DNA from: Lederbergia citrea
GTDB taxonomy: Bacteria; Bacillota; Bacilli; Bacillales; Bacillaceae_C
DNA: 64,000 bases
Assembly: GCF_018343525.1 (NCBI RefSeq)
Contig: NZ_JAGYPH010000002.1
Location: 868,001-932,000, forward strand
Reading direction: 5' to 3'
Below the pieces are notes generated by a model. It searched no databases. It was not told the DNA's origin and saw only the letters and a list, made by a program, of their open reading frames with translations. Shown piece by piece: positions 9,722 to 18,570 of this stretch (within the stretch, counting starts at the first letter, position 1; each line of letters opens with the position of its first letter). The translations under genes and the position numbers were made by a program.

Positions 9722-10159
9722 ATGACGGTTAGAAAAGCTACTCAACGTGAAACACAAAAAATATTGCAGCACTCCGAGAAAGTAATGGAAGAAGCAACCA
9801 TGGGATATGTAAAATCGCAAAAAGATAAAGCGTATCAAATGGTACTCTCATATTTTGATGAAGGCGGTTTTTATCTTGTATATGCTAAAAATGACAACAT
9901 ACAAGGATGGATTGGAATAGGAAGGGCAATGGATTCTTTTGCCGATGAAATGGTCGGGCTCATATTTGAAATTTTTGTTCTTCCCAAGTACCGGAAACAG
10001 GGAATTGCGGAAAAATTATTCTTTGAGGCCTTTGAATACTTAAAAGGGGAGGGCTGTAAAATAGTCCAGTTAAACGTATTTGAAGGAAACCCCGCAAGGC
10101 ATCTGTATCAAAAGCTTGGCTTCCGTGAAATTTCCACGATAATGGAGAGACAATTATAG
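9722..10159 (+). CDS. GNAT-family N-acetyltransferase
   Basis: A 145-residue acetyltransferase. The acetyl-CoA loop is visible in VLPKYRKQGIAEKLF (motif A, R/Q-x-x-G-x-A). Motif B is NPARHLYQKLGF near the C-terminus. The ATG at 9722 is chosen because GGGGAGG lies seven bases before it; the upstream in-frame GTG has no site. Probably translated from one mRNA with the methyltransferase just upstream. Substrate unknown. Confidence 0.8.
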   Translation: MTVRKATQRETQKILQHSEKVMEEATMGYVKSQKDKAYQMVLSYFDEGGFYLVYAKNDNIQGWIGIGRAMDSFADEMVGLIFEIFVLPKYRKQGIAEKLFFEAFEYLKGEGCKIVQLNVFEGNPARHLYQKLGFREISTIMERQL

Positions 10160-10254
10160 GATTCTTTTGGCTTAAACACGTTCTAGTATACTTCTTTTGT
10201 AAAAATAAGAGGATTTCGGTATCTGTAATTGCCTATTAATCAATCATTTCACAA

Positions 10255-10310
10255 ATTAATGTCCTCATATTTGTGTCTCATCCATAGAACCAAATGTGAG
10301 GACATTTAAT
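10255..10310. terminator. Hairpin terminator between convergent genes
   Basis: AATGTCCTCAnATTTG pairs with CAAATGTGAGGACATT, with A/T-rich flanks on both sides. It lies between the acetyltransferase (+) and the lipoprotein gene (-), so it may serve both. Confidence 0.5.
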
Positions 10311-10376
10311 CAATAATAAGCCTTTGAATGAGATATTTCATCACATTTTTTATTAAAATGCCTTGTTACTATGAGT

Positions 10377-10772
10377 TTATTTCCAAATGACTAAAATGCT
10401 GTTGTCTCTATTAGTTTTGTCGCATCCTGATAGAGTGTAGTCCGTTCTTTCCTCATTTTCCTTAACATCAATTGATTTGCAAATTGCGGTAGTAACACTT
10501 CCACTACCGAATTCATCTCTAGTAGTATCAGTGGTCGAATTGATGATTTCCCCATCATATTCAAGGTCGTGCAACATGGGATCTCCTTCGATTGTATATC
10601 TTACAATTCTAATTTTATCTTTTGTGCCCTCATTTACATTCCCAACAAATTTCATAAACTTCTCAAGGTTCGTTATTTCACCGTGCGAATCAACAATATC
10701 TTCATCAGAAGGATTATAACTACAACCGGACATAAGTAGCAGAATGAACATAAACCAAATTGCTTTCTTCAT
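10377..10772 (-). CDS. DUF4362-like lipoprotein
   Basis: A predicted lipoprotein of 131 residues. The signal peptide ends in the lipobox LMSGC, with Cys at about residue 17. The mature part begins YNPSDEDIVDSHGEITNLE and later has RIVRYTIEGDP, features I associate with the DUF4362 family of Bacillus lipoproteins. Two further Cys (in TAICKS and SGCDKT) could form a disulfide outside the membrane. The start at 10772 follows AGGGAGGG by seven bases. Function unknown. Confidence 0.7.
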   Translation of the reverse strand: MKKAIWFMFILLLMSGCSYNPSDEDIVDSHGEITNLEKFMKFVGNVNEGTKDKIRIVRYTIEGDPMLHDLEYDGEIINSTTDTTRDEFGSGSVTTAICKSIDVKENEERTDYTLSGCDKTNRDNSILVIWK

Positions 10773-10917
10773 TAAATGTCCCTCCCTATAATCCATTATC
10801 TTACATAAATTATATCATTTTCAAAGAGCGTGAGTTACAGTTCCAATAGTGTAAGGAAGATTAAAGAAGACGTTCATATTGATTGATCCTTAACCTTGAA
10901 ACCCTTTTTGGAAGTTC

Positions 10918-11400
10918 TTAAATATTTAATTCTGGCTCTTGTATCGATGGTTTAATGTATTTAGCTAATAGCCTCCGTGATATTGGTCCAACAATGAGCA
11001 GCTGCGAAGGTAGGGCCACGATAAAGTTTAGACCAACTATTTTAAGATAAGCTGTGAAAATTGAATCCTCAATTCCAGTCATTAACGAAGTTAAAATAAG
11101 CCCATATACTGACATAATGAGAACCATTATAGGGACCATACAAAAAGCCATCGCCACAATAAAGTTGATTTCTTTCGATTTATCATAAGGCAGTGATAAT
11201 GCAAATTTACGCGCTTTCGGTTCAACGAATGACTCCGCAATGAAAGCGACGATAAATGTGATGAAAAATTGAATGACTGCATTCCCTACTGTATATGATG
11301 AAAATCCGTGTAAAGCTGTGTTGTAAACTGACATAATAAGCACCATTCCAAAACACATGAATAATCCGAAAATAATGCCTTCTTTTTTATTACTAGGCAA
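10918..11400 (-). CDS. DUF2798 membrane protein (duplicated)
   Basis: About 160 residues with four hydrophobic segments in two similar halves. Each half has the signature G/A-x-x-M-x-x-x-M-V-L-I-M-S-V-Y followed by a long loop and a second helix, as in DUF2798 proteins that carry the domain twice. The chosen start is TTG at 11400 (protein begins PSNKKEG after Met), preceded by AAAGGATG. The longer open frame upstream has no site. Function unknown; integral cytoplasmic-membrane protein. Confidence 0.65.
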   Translation of the reverse strand: MPSNKKEGIIFGLFMCFGMVLIMSVYNTALHGFSSYTVGNAVIQFFITFIVAFIAESFVEPKARKFALSLPYDKSKEINFIVAMAFCMVPIMVLIMSVYGLILTSLMTGIEDSIFTAYLKIVGLNFIVALPSQLLIVGPISRRLLAKYIKPSIQEPELNI

Positions 11401-11542
11401 ATAAAAACATCCTTTCGTATATAGAATAGATGTAATTATATATGCCTGAATTTTTTTACATAAGTGACGTTTCTGTGAACTTTTTAGATATGGTAAATCC
11501 AAAAATAAAGTCAATTTCCAAATGATTTAGGAAAATAGTTAG

Positions 11543-11614
11543 AAGAGGAGTCTTTTATACGATCCCGATGGGAATGCTATTAATCTAATAGAATGGCCTG
11601 CTAATAATGAATAG
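11543..11614 (+). pseudogene. C-terminal fragment of a VOC (glyoxalase) protein
   Basis: A short frame reads SLLYDPDGNAINLIEWPAN before a stop. This is the classic last strand of VOC/glyoxalase proteins (Y-D-P-D-G-N-x-I-x-L-I/x-E). No upstream part survives; an in-frame TAG precedes it. Remnant of a deleted gene. Confidence 0.5.
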
Positions 11615-11828
11615 AATCCAGAGAAAATTGGCTTACGAATTAATTTTGGAAAAAAAGCAAAGGAGATAGAATGATCGGAACCTAAAGTATCTGTCGGAAA
11701 TTGGATAATAATAATTCTTTAGGATGGTAGCGCTTACCTTTATAATGTAATCAAGTGGATGGCATTCGTAGCTATTTAACATTGAGCACAACGATACCGG
11801 AGGGAAAATAAAAGGAGGGTTGAAAAAT

Positions 11829-12026
11829 ATGGAAGAAAGTAAAGTCCCATTAGTCAATTTTGTCCAGGATGACCGTTTTGAGCTAAACTCCTACCTTACT
11901 TATTTATTTATCAAAAGTAAGCATTCTACTCTATTAAAAGTGGAAGATATCCTGGTAAATCAATATCCGCAAAACGACTATTGGATGAAGGCATCGGGGA
12001 AGATGATAAATAAGGGAAAAATCTAA
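11829..12026 (+). CDS. Small hypothetical protein
   Basis: A 65-residue, mildly charged soluble protein with a central helical segment (LNSYLTYLFIKSKHSTLLKV). No cysteine motif or membrane segment. AAAGGAGGG lies about ten bases before the ATG at 11829, and a strong terminator follows directly, which together support a real gene. A TATAAT-like -10 lies near 11740. Family not recognised. Confidence 0.5.
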   Translation: MEESKVPLVNFVQDDRFELNSYLTYLFIKSKHSTLLKVEDILVNQYPQNDYWMKASGKMINKGKI

Positions 12027-12076
12027 GCGACTAATTTATTCTTAGCGAATAAAATAGTCGCTTAGATTTTCTTTTT
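12017..12076 (+). terminator. Strong Rho-independent terminator
   Basis: A perfect 16-bp stem, AAAATCTAAGCGACTA with its complement, followed by CTTTTT. It starts inside the last codons of the small upstream gene. Confidence 0.8.
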
Positions 12077-12481
12077 ACTTTTAACCTATTATTCATTTTT
12101 CGCCAACTGCCAACCTCCAGTCATTACATCGTATGATACTCCTAGGGAGGGTTCCAATTGCCAAAGATTAAGGATATAAGCAAATGATGGTGGAGAGAAT
12201 TTCTCCACTTTTTAGTTGAAGAAACATGGAAAAATAAATCAGTAACAATTCTTCAAAATGTTGAATATAAATAGGACTGTGCTCTTTTTAATTGGACGAA
12301 ACATTTAATCATTCACTAACCGTAATCATAGGCTATTTTAGACAGTTCACTTTACTCCCTAACTATTTTTAGACAGACCAGCATCCTTTTCTCCATAATA
12401 ATTGAGCGTTGGATCTTATCGACATAATGAAATCAATAGGAAAATATATATGAAAATTAATAGAAAGGGAGTTACTGAAAA
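12077..12481. other. Intergenic region with a small hairpin terminator
   Basis: Contains GTGGAGA-GAATT-TCTCCAC followed by TTTTT at 12190-12213. Just before it is a nine-codon reading frame (TTG start near 12159, after GGGAGGG), which could be a leader peptide or chance. The remainder shows nothing recognisable before the MraY-like gene. Confidence 0.45.
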
Positions 12482-13438
12482 GTGAGTGATCAAATAATCC
12501 CGGCAATGATTTCTTTTTTAGCGGTCGCAGCATTATCCCCTTTATTAATTACTATTTTAAGGAAATTAGGACTTATTCAACCCATAAGAAAAGAGCTTCC
12601 CTCTGATCATCAGTTGAAAAAAGGTACCCCATTAATGTTCGGAATTATTCTCTTTGTCGGCATCGTAGTCGCAACTCTTTATTCGCCTACCCGGTTAATG
12701 TTCTTCTTATCAATTACGTATATCCTATTTAGCTTTGTCGGATTTTTAGACGACTTTTGGAAAGCCTCGCGTCAGGATCCAGGTGGAGTATCAGGTAAGA
12801 CAAAACTTGTTTTTCAATTTTCTTTTACAGGTATTTTACTATTTTATGTGATCAACGTACTTGGGATAGATACCAACATTCAAATTTATAAAAACATGTC
12901 CATTGACTTCCCAATCGTACTGTATGTTATTGTTATTACTTTATTTGTCGTTGGTTCGGCAAATGCCATTAACTTTACTGATGGATTGGATGGCCTTTTA
13001 GGAGTTGTAGCGATTCCAACTTACTTTTTCTTTTTTATGGTTTCAGAAAGATTAGAGGTACAACTTTATAGTTTAATTATGATCGGGTGTTTACTCGGTT
13101 TTCTTATTTATAATATTTATCCGGCAAAAGCTTTCATGGGAGATACGGGTTCATTGGCAATTGGGGGATCTCTTTCATTTCTTGCTGTCCTTGAGAAAGT
13201 TGAAATATTAATTCCAATATTATTTTTTATCTATTTTGCAGAACAGCTGTCGGTTATATTGCAGGTTACCTCGTTTAAACTTACTCGTAAACGGATTTTC
13301 AGAATGACACCGATCCATTATCATTTTTCCTTAAAATATGGGTGGTCAGAAACTACGATTGTTGCGGTTTTTGGAGTATTATCTTGGTGTTGTACTTTTA
13401 TGTGTTTAGCTTATTGGAAATACCTTCTACATCCATAA
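12482..13438 (+). CDS. MraY-like phospho-sugar transferase (second-copy type)
   Basis: A 318-residue polytopic membrane enzyme of the MraY/WecA superfamily, which moves a phospho-sugar from a UDP-sugar onto undecaprenyl phosphate. Visible landmarks: KKGTPLMFG near the N-terminus, DDFWKASRQDPGGVSGKTK (the Asp-Asp pair and Lys-rich loop), NAINFTDGLDGL, FMGDTGSLAIGG and the MraY-type cytoplasmic motif TPIHYHF. The last motif is closer to MraY (HHH) than to WecA. It stands alone, away from any mur or dcw genes, so it is probably an accessory paralogue; donor and role are unknown. GTG start after AAAGGGAG. Ten or so hydrophobic helices. Confidence 0.85.
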   Translation: MSDQIIPAMISFLAVAALSPLLITILRKLGLIQPIRKELPSDHQLKKGTPLMFGIILFVGIVVATLYSPTRLMFFLSITYILFSFVGFLDDFWKASRQDPGGVSGKTKLVFQFSFTGILLFYVINVLGIDTNIQIYKNMSIDFPIVLYVIVITLFVVGSANAINFTDGLDGLLGVVAIPTYFFFFMVSERLEVQLYSLIMIGCLLGFLIYNIYPAKAFMGDTGSLAIGGSLSFLAVLEKVEILIPILFFIYFAEQLSVILQVTSFKLTRKRIFRMTPIHYHFSLKYGWSETTIVAVFGVLSWCCTFMCLAYWKYLLHP

Positions 13439-13583
13439 ATGGGGTTATTACCATCCCAACGCATATTAGAGGTAACCAAGCAATGAACAGTACGAGAAAA
13501 AGAATCAAAGGCCGGAAATCTGCGACCGCATAAATCGATGTACTGATCAATATCCCGATCATTAAATAAAGGACGAAGATCAT
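13398..13583 (-). CDS. Small two-helix membrane protein
   Basis: A 61-residue protein with two hydrophobic helices (LYLMIGILISTSIYAV and ILFLVLFIAWLPLICVGMVI). The ATG at 13583 is ten bases downstream of AAAAAGGAG, a convincing site. It converges on the MraY-like gene and its last 13 codons overlap the 3' end of that gene. No known family recognised. Confidence 0.55.
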   Translation of the reverse strand: MIFVLYLMIGILISTSIYAVADFRPLILFLVLFIAWLPLICVGMVITPFMDVEGISNKLNT

Positions 13584-13740
13584 TTCTCATCAGCTCCTTT
13601 TTAACATTATAAAAAAAACATTTTTTTTTGATTGGGCTATTTATTCTAGGGGGGGAACTATTAACCGTCACGCTCAATTTTTTTTAATAACAAAACAAAA
13701 TAAATGGAAAACTAACCAAAATAAGCTTTTGGAGGAAACG

Positions 13741-14199
13741 ATGAAACAGTTTATTTTGGTTTTAATTTTATTGGGAGCAATCATTGTAAACCCTAATATG
13801 CCTAAAGCAGATACAGCTAAATCCTTGCCATGCACTTTGGTGTTGGAACCAGTAAAGAAAGGTTATCCCAATGCCAAGGGAGCTGCACTGGTATACAAAG
13901 TTAAATTAACGCCGTCCTTTCCGAGAACAAGTATTAGTATTCATGCCATACACCTTCCTGAACCAGCTACTTTTGGGAAATATGATATTTTCGAAGGATT
14001 TGCGTTTATTCCAAACGAAATAAGTTGGCGCTTCAAACTATATCCATCTTCCGAAAAAGAAGATCCAACCTGGTCAGGAAGAATCGATGAGATTACAGCG
14101 GCGATGAAAAACGTTAAAATCCAAGTGCGGCCTTCAAACTCAAAAACAGACAAATTAGGACCTCCAGTTTTAAGCAACAGCATTAAATATTGTAAATAG
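13741..14199 (+). CDS. Small secreted protein
   Basis: A 152-residue exported protein. The signal peptide is about 25 residues. The mature part has two cysteines (in LPCTLV and at the C-terminus, KYCK) that could pair. It is rich in beta-strand-like segments, for example RTSISIHAIHLPEPATFG. TTTTGGAGG precedes the ATG at 13741; the in-frame TTG 12 bases earlier overlaps that site. Family not recognised. Confidence 0.55.
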   Translation: MKQFILVLILLGAIIVNPNMPKADTAKSLPCTLVLEPVKKGYPNAKGAALVYKVKLTPSFPRTSISIHAIHLPEPATFGKYDIFEGFAFIPNEISWRFKLYPSSEKEDPTWSGRIDEITAAMKNVKIQVRPSNSKTDKLGPPVLSNSIKYCK

Positions 14200-14217
14200 A
14201 CTAGATACTGAAAGAAC

Positions 14218-14257
14218 CTAAAATCCCGTATTCATAATCGGGATTTTAGTCTTATTT
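14218..14257 (+). terminator. Rho-independent terminator
   Basis: CTAAAATCCCG pairs with CGGGATTTTAG around ten bases, followed by TCTTATTTT. Closes the secreted-protein gene. Confidence 0.75.
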
Positions 14258-14364
14258 TCTTCCTATATAATCTTATTGTCTTGTCACTAGATAGCCTCAA
14301 TTACTATAATAATGAAAAGTGTTTCACCACTGTTCACGTAAAATACTAATTAATGAGGTGGCTT

Positions 14365-14634
14365 ATGAAAAGGCAATGGAACTTAATATTAGCACTAATT
14401 GTCGTGTTAATTATTGCAATTTTTTCAGTTATCAATGTTGAACCTGTAACGGTTAATTATTTATTTGGAAAAGCTGAGTGGCCCTTGATACTTGTGATTA
14501 TTGGGTCGGTTGTATTGGGAGCTTTATTAGTTGGATCGCTAGGTATGATGAAAATTTATCAACTTCAGAAGGCATTGAAGAAGGTGGAAATGAATAAAGA
14601 CAAAGTACCAAAAAATAATGTGGAGAAAAATTAG
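14365..14634 (+). CDS. LapA-family (DUF1049) membrane protein
   Basis: An 89-residue protein with two transmembrane helices and a charged cytoplasmic tail. The pattern of a first helix followed by FSVINVEPVTVNYLFG, then a second helix with LGALLVGSLG and a coiled tail, is typical of the LapA/DUF1049 family. The ATG at 14365 follows GAGGTGG closely; an ATG at 14353 overlaps that site. General membrane-organising roles are known for enterobacterial LapA; the role in Bacilli is not established. Confidence 0.7.
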   Translation: MKRQWNLILALIVVLIIAIFSVINVEPVTVNYLFGKAEWPLILVIIGSVVLGALLVGSLGMMKIYQLQKALKKVEMNKDKVPKNNVEKN

Positions 14635-14770
14635 TAGGATTTTTCATCTGCTTTTGTATTTTGGACTTTCTTCCGATAATAGTGCCTATGGCTGTTGTAC
14701 ATAGTGTTTCAACGCCCTATCAGAACAGGTTTATCTTTTTTTCTTCTATGAATGTCTTCATAGAATGTCT

Positions 14771-15145
14771 ATGAAAACAGCGCCCTATCAAAAGAGGAAA
14801 AGCAGTCATCATCAAGCCTTTATGAGTACAGAGATCTGTGAAAATAAGATAAAACGGGAATCATGAACCGTTCATGAGTACAGAAATCCGAGTAAATAAG
14901 ATAAAAGGGGAATCATGAACCATTCATGAGTACAGAGATCTGAGCAAATATGGGAAAACAGGAATCATGAAGCGTTCATGAGTACAGAGATCTGAGTAAA
15001 TATAGGAAAACTGGAATCATGAACCGTTCATGAGTACAGAGATTTGAATAAATAAGGTAAAACGGGAATCATGAAGCGTTCATAAGTACAGCGACCTGAG
15101 TAAATAAGATAAAAGGGGACTCATGAACGATCTATGATAAGTAGG
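14771..15145. repeat. 52-bp tandem repeat array (about 7 units)
   Basis: The marker ATGAGTACAG or a close variant recurs at 14822, 14874, 14926, 14978, 15030, 15082 and 15134, always 52 bp apart, with a weaker copy near 14771. Each junction contains the near-perfect palindrome TCATGAAC-C-GTTCATGA. The array fills most of the gap between the LapA-like gene (+) and the MFS gene (-), both of which end there. Units differ by point changes but not by length. Confidence 0.9.
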
Positions 15146-15245
15146 TTTATCTTTTTTTACTTTCCCGCCTGGAGCGGTCAACTTTGTACTGAACTTTCTG
15201 GACAGCCCTATGGGAAAATCATCGTTAAAAATTTTCCTATCATTG

Positions 15246-16556
15246 TTACATTGATTCATAACTTTGTGCATTTTTATTGCTGCGGGACCAGACAACGACT
15301 GGGATAAGCAGTAGTGAAAGGATGCCCCCCGCGAGTGAGAGTGTTGTATAACTGGATTGTGCTACGACCATTCCAGATAATGCTCCACCCGATGCTCCGG
15401 CCAAAGCAACTAACACATCAACAGATCCTTGAGTCTTTGCACGAGTGGACAGATTAGTTGCATCCACAATGAGTGCTGTTCCGCTAATTAACCCAAAGTT
15501 CCAACCAAGCCCAAGCAAAGAGAGTGCAAGGATGAGTACTAGCATGGATTCAGCAGGTGCAACAGCTGCCAGGACACCAGCAGCAAGTAGAGTGGCGCCA
15601 GCTGCGATTGCCATAGCAGTCCGTCCAATCTTATCTACAAGCATACCGGTTACAAGAGAAGGTAGGTACATTGCGCCAATATGAAAGCCAATCACTAGTC
15701 CTATCGCTCTCAAGCCATGTCCATGATGCCCCATATGTACAGGTGTCATTGTCATAATAGAAACCATCACTATTTGCGTTAAAACCATGATGGTGGCTCC
15801 AACAACGATTCCTCGTTTTTTACTAGGTCTCTCATATGAAAAATTACTCCCATCCGTGCTTTGCACATCTGCAATTGCTTTCGCAACAACAAGAGGGTCT
15901 GGTCGAAGGAAAGTTAGGAGGATTAAACCGGCAAGGATGTAAGCTGCAGCTGCTAGAATGAACGGACCAGCTAGAGCCGGGACTCCAATTGCTATTGCGA
16001 ATCCGCCCATTATATCTACCAAGTTTGGACCTGCCACAGCACCTAAAGTGGTTGCTACCATCGCAATACTGATTGCTGTTGCTCGCTGTTTAGAATTCGC
16101 TAAGTCTGTCCCTGCATAGCGTGCTTGTAAATTTGTTGCGGTACCAGCACCATAAATTAATAGTGAAGCAAAAAGAAGGATAATATTATTAGTTATTGCT
16201 GAAAGCATTACTCCAATTGCGCCTATACCGCCAGTCAAGAATCCTGTTGCAAGTCCTGATCGTCGTCCAAAATGTTGGGAGAGTCGCCCTACAAGTAGCG
16301 CAGCGCCAGCAGAACCTAAAGTGAACAACGCAGCTGGAACCCCAGTAAAACTATCCGAACCTAACATGTCTTGTGCAAGGAGTGCTCCAACGGTTACGCC
16401 TGCCGCTAGTCCTGCACCTCCGAAAATTTGTGACATAACAACGATAATCAACGTCCGTCGATATAATTGCCGTTGCTTTTCTGGAGAATCAATATAATTT
16501 CGTAACCAATCCGGATGATTTTCTAATTCATTTGACACATCCGCTTTATTCGACAT
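15246..16556 (-). CDS. MFS transporter
   Basis: A 436-residue major facilitator protein with about 12 transmembrane helices. The loop 2-3 signature is visible as VGRLSQHFGRRSG, and the second-half equivalent is GMLVDKIGRTAMA. A 45-residue soluble N-terminus precedes helix 1. Probably a drug/metabolite exporter; substrate unknown. ATG at 16556 follows GGAAAGGTGG. It is downstream of a GNAT gene on the same strand, but a terminator lies between, so expression may be separate. Confidence 0.85.
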   Translation of the reverse strand: MSNKADVSNELENHPDWLRNYIDSPEKQRQLYRRTLIIVVMSQIFGGAGLAAGVTVGALLAQDMLGSDSFTGVPAALFTLGSAGAALLVGRLSQHFGRRSGLATGFLTGGIGAIGVMLSAITNNIILLFASLLIYGAGTATNLQARYAGTDLANSKQRATAISIAMVATTLGAVAGPNLVDIMGGFAIAIGVPALAGPFILAAAAYILAGLILLTFLRPDPLVVAKAIADVQSTDGSNFSYERPSKKRGIVVGATIMVLTQIVMVSIMTMTPVHMGHHGHGLRAIGLVIGFHIGAMYLPSLVTGMLVDKIGRTAMAIAAGATLLAAGVLAAVAPAESMLVLILALSLLGLGWNFGLISGTALIVDATNLSTRAKTQGSVDVLVALAGASGGALSGMVVAQSSYTTLSLAGGILSLLLIPVVVWSRSNKNAQSYESM

Positions 16557-16593
16557 CACTCATACCACCTTTCCATTAAAATAAATCATCATC

Positions 16594-16624
16594 AAAAAAG
16601 CGCTCGGAAAGAATCCAAGCGCTT
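16594..16624 (-). terminator. Terminator behind the GNAT gene
   Basis: AAGCGCTTGGA-TTCTT-TCCGAGCGCTT read on the minus strand, followed by TTTT. One G-T style mismatch in an 11-bp stem. Confidence 0.7.
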
Positions 16625-16632
16625 ATATTTGT

Positions 16633-17037
16633 TTAGCTTCCTGATTGCATTTTGTAGTTCCTTGAAATCATACCATTTGATTTTGACATGCCGAATTTTT
16701 CATAATAATGAACCAAGTTGTCATCGCAACATAAATCAATCATATAGATGTCATCAAGTTCTTTTAGCATCCGATTTACTAATTCCTTACCAATCCCTTT
16801 ATTTTTATATTCCGGTAAAACTTCAAGAAAAGGAATATAGGCGGATAGGACTCCATCACTGATCGCTGTAATAAATCCAACTACTTGATTAGTTTTATCA
16901 TCAATCGCAATAACCACTTTACTGCTTTTCTTTAACAGATTTAAGTGAGTTTGTGGATTTGGTGGATTTGGCCAATCTACAAAAAAACCTTTTAACATAT
17001 CAGAAGAAATACCATCGATCGAAATTTCATATTTCAT
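16633..17037 (-). CDS. GNAT-family N-acetyltransferase
   Basis: A 134-residue acetyltransferase. Motif A is LEVLPEYKNKGIGKELVNRM with the acetyl-CoA loop (K-N-K-G-I-G). The C-terminal LVHYYEKFGM is motif B. AGGAG lies upstream of the ATG. Substrate unknown. Confidence 0.8.
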   Translation of the reverse strand: MKYEISIDGISSDMLKGFFVDWPNPPNPQTHLNLLKKSSKVVIAIDDKTNQVVGFITAISDGVLSAYIPFLEVLPEYKNKGIGKELVNRMLKELDDIYMIDLCCDDNLVHYYEKFGMSKSNGMISRNYKMQSGS

Positions 17038-17178
17038 AATATATCAACTCCTAATTTGTTTTAAACTAATTATTAGAGAGGTGATATATCAAAAGTAAAG
17101 TAACAAATAAATGACCTCCAAGCAGTGTTCCGATATTCATACATATTCTACTTAAAATCCAAAATCCCTTTTTATTTT

Positions 17179-17221
17179 AAAAGCCGATTAATTCCTTAGT
17201 ATAAGGAATTAATCGGCTTTT
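17179..17221 (-). terminator. Terminator of ispA
   Basis: A perfect 18-bp stem, AAGCCGATTAATTCCTTA with its complement, three-base loop, and T-runs on both sides. It lies downstream of the protease gene. Confidence 0.85.
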
Positions 17222-17302
17222 ACTTAAAGTATTCTTTCTGCGTATCTCAAGCCTGCAAGAAAGCTACCCACACTTTATTATGCTCTCAATTGAAATGGAT
17301 TC

Positions 17303-18280
17303 TTAGCCAACACTTCCATGCTCATACAAGACCATCGTTTGAAATTTTTGATCAAATATTTTGGCCAAATGCTCGGGAACTGTTAAATACACAAGTCCGT
17401 TACCTTCAAGCTTTGGAGAGTTCCCTAGTGGGACCGTCCTTTTGATTAATTGGGCGTAAAGCTCGGGCTCCGAAAGCTTTCGTTCAAAAATTTTGTTCGA
17501 CAGATTCTTTATGAGGGCAAGCGCCCCAGAAACATGGGGTGCAGCCATGGAAGTCCCGCTTAATGTGGCATATTTACCGTTTAAATACGTAGAGAGAATC
17601 GCTTCACCCGGAGCAACTAAATCTATTTCGTTATTGGAATTGGTAAAATAGGAAGAGCGCCGTTCAAAGTTAATCGCACCCACACTAATGACTTCGTTAT
17701 AACAGGCTGGAAACGAGAATTCATCAGTCGAATCGTCGTCATCCCCTTCATTTCCTGCTGCGCAAACCACAAGGACATTGTTTTTAACTGCTTTTTTGAC
17801 CGCTTCATAAAGTTGAGGATGATCAATAGGTCCCCCTAGCGACATTGAAATAATATCCGCTTTTTGTTCAATAGCATAATTAATTCCATTGATGATCCAA
17901 TCATATTGTCCAGAACCCTTTTTATTTAATACTTTTATAATTAGTAGACTTGCTTCGGGAGCCACTCCTATTACACCAATATCATTTTGCTTGGCAGCAA
18001 TCGTTCCAGCGACATGGGTTCCATGACCATTGTAATCATTGAATATATCTGGATTGCTCCCATCATCATCCGTAAAATTCCGCCCGCCTATAATCTGAGC
18101 TTGTAAATCGGGGTGAGTAATGTCGCAGCCTGTATCCAGGACAGCCACCGTAACACCTTTTCCTTTTGTCTCGTCCCAAATCTTAGGCGCCTGTATCAAT
18201 TCCACACCTTTAGGAACTTCATTCACCTTTTCCTCTAGTTCAATCACTTCGTATGGAATCAGTCGAACATCATGCTTCAT
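17303..18280 (-). CDS. ispA: Intracellular serine protease (subtilisin family)
   Basis: A 325-residue cytoplasmic subtilase without signal peptide. The catalytic triad is Asp49 (VLDTGCD), His86 (NGHGTHVAGT) and Ser244 (GTSMAAPHVSG); the oxyanion Asn177 is in CAAGNEG. The short N-terminal extension contains LIPYEV, the inhibitory LIPY motif of intracellular subtilisins, which is removed on activation. Length and the RNFTDDDG and KKGSGQYDWIINGINYA segments match B. subtilis IspA. It degrades cytosolic protein during stationary phase. A good AAGGAGGG precedes the ATG; a strong terminator follows. Confidence 0.92.
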   Translation of the reverse strand: MKHDVRLIPYEVIELEEKVNEVPKGVELIQAPKIWDETKGKGVTVAVLDTGCDITHPDLQAQIIGGRNFTDDDGSNPDIFNDYNGHGTHVAGTIAAKQNDIGVIGVAPEASLLIIKVLNKKGSGQYDWIINGINYAIEQKADIISMSLGGPIDHPQLYEAVKKAVKNNVLVVCAAGNEGDDDDSTDEFSFPACYNEVISVGAINFERRSSYFTNSNNEIDLVAPGEAILSTYLNGKYATLSGTSMAAPHVSGALALIKNLSNKIFERKLSEPELYAQLIKRTVPLGNSPKLEGNGLVYLTVPEHLAKIFDQKFQTMVLYEHGSVG

Positions 18281-18570
18281 TTTTTTCCCTCCTTAAGAGA
18301 TTAAATTGAAGCTTATTCTAGTTGTTATCCACATTCTAACAATTCTGAACCTTTTTCGATAGTTTCATTTGTAGGATTATTTAATCGTTTTTAAGCAAAA
18401 AAAGTGATTCTAAAGTATGGTTTTTATTTAAAAAATTGAGGAGTAGCATGAGGCTGATACGGAGGGTTAGGGAAAAAATTTAATCATGTTCATCATAATG
18501 TACCTTTACATTAGTTAAATACACTTTATTTCGTTAAAATAAAACTATCTCATCTAAAGGAGCGAAAAAC

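Noticed and set aside
15445-15684. Plus-strand open frame inside the MFS gene
   Set aside because: Shadow of the real minus-strand transporter; no ribosome site and no domain.
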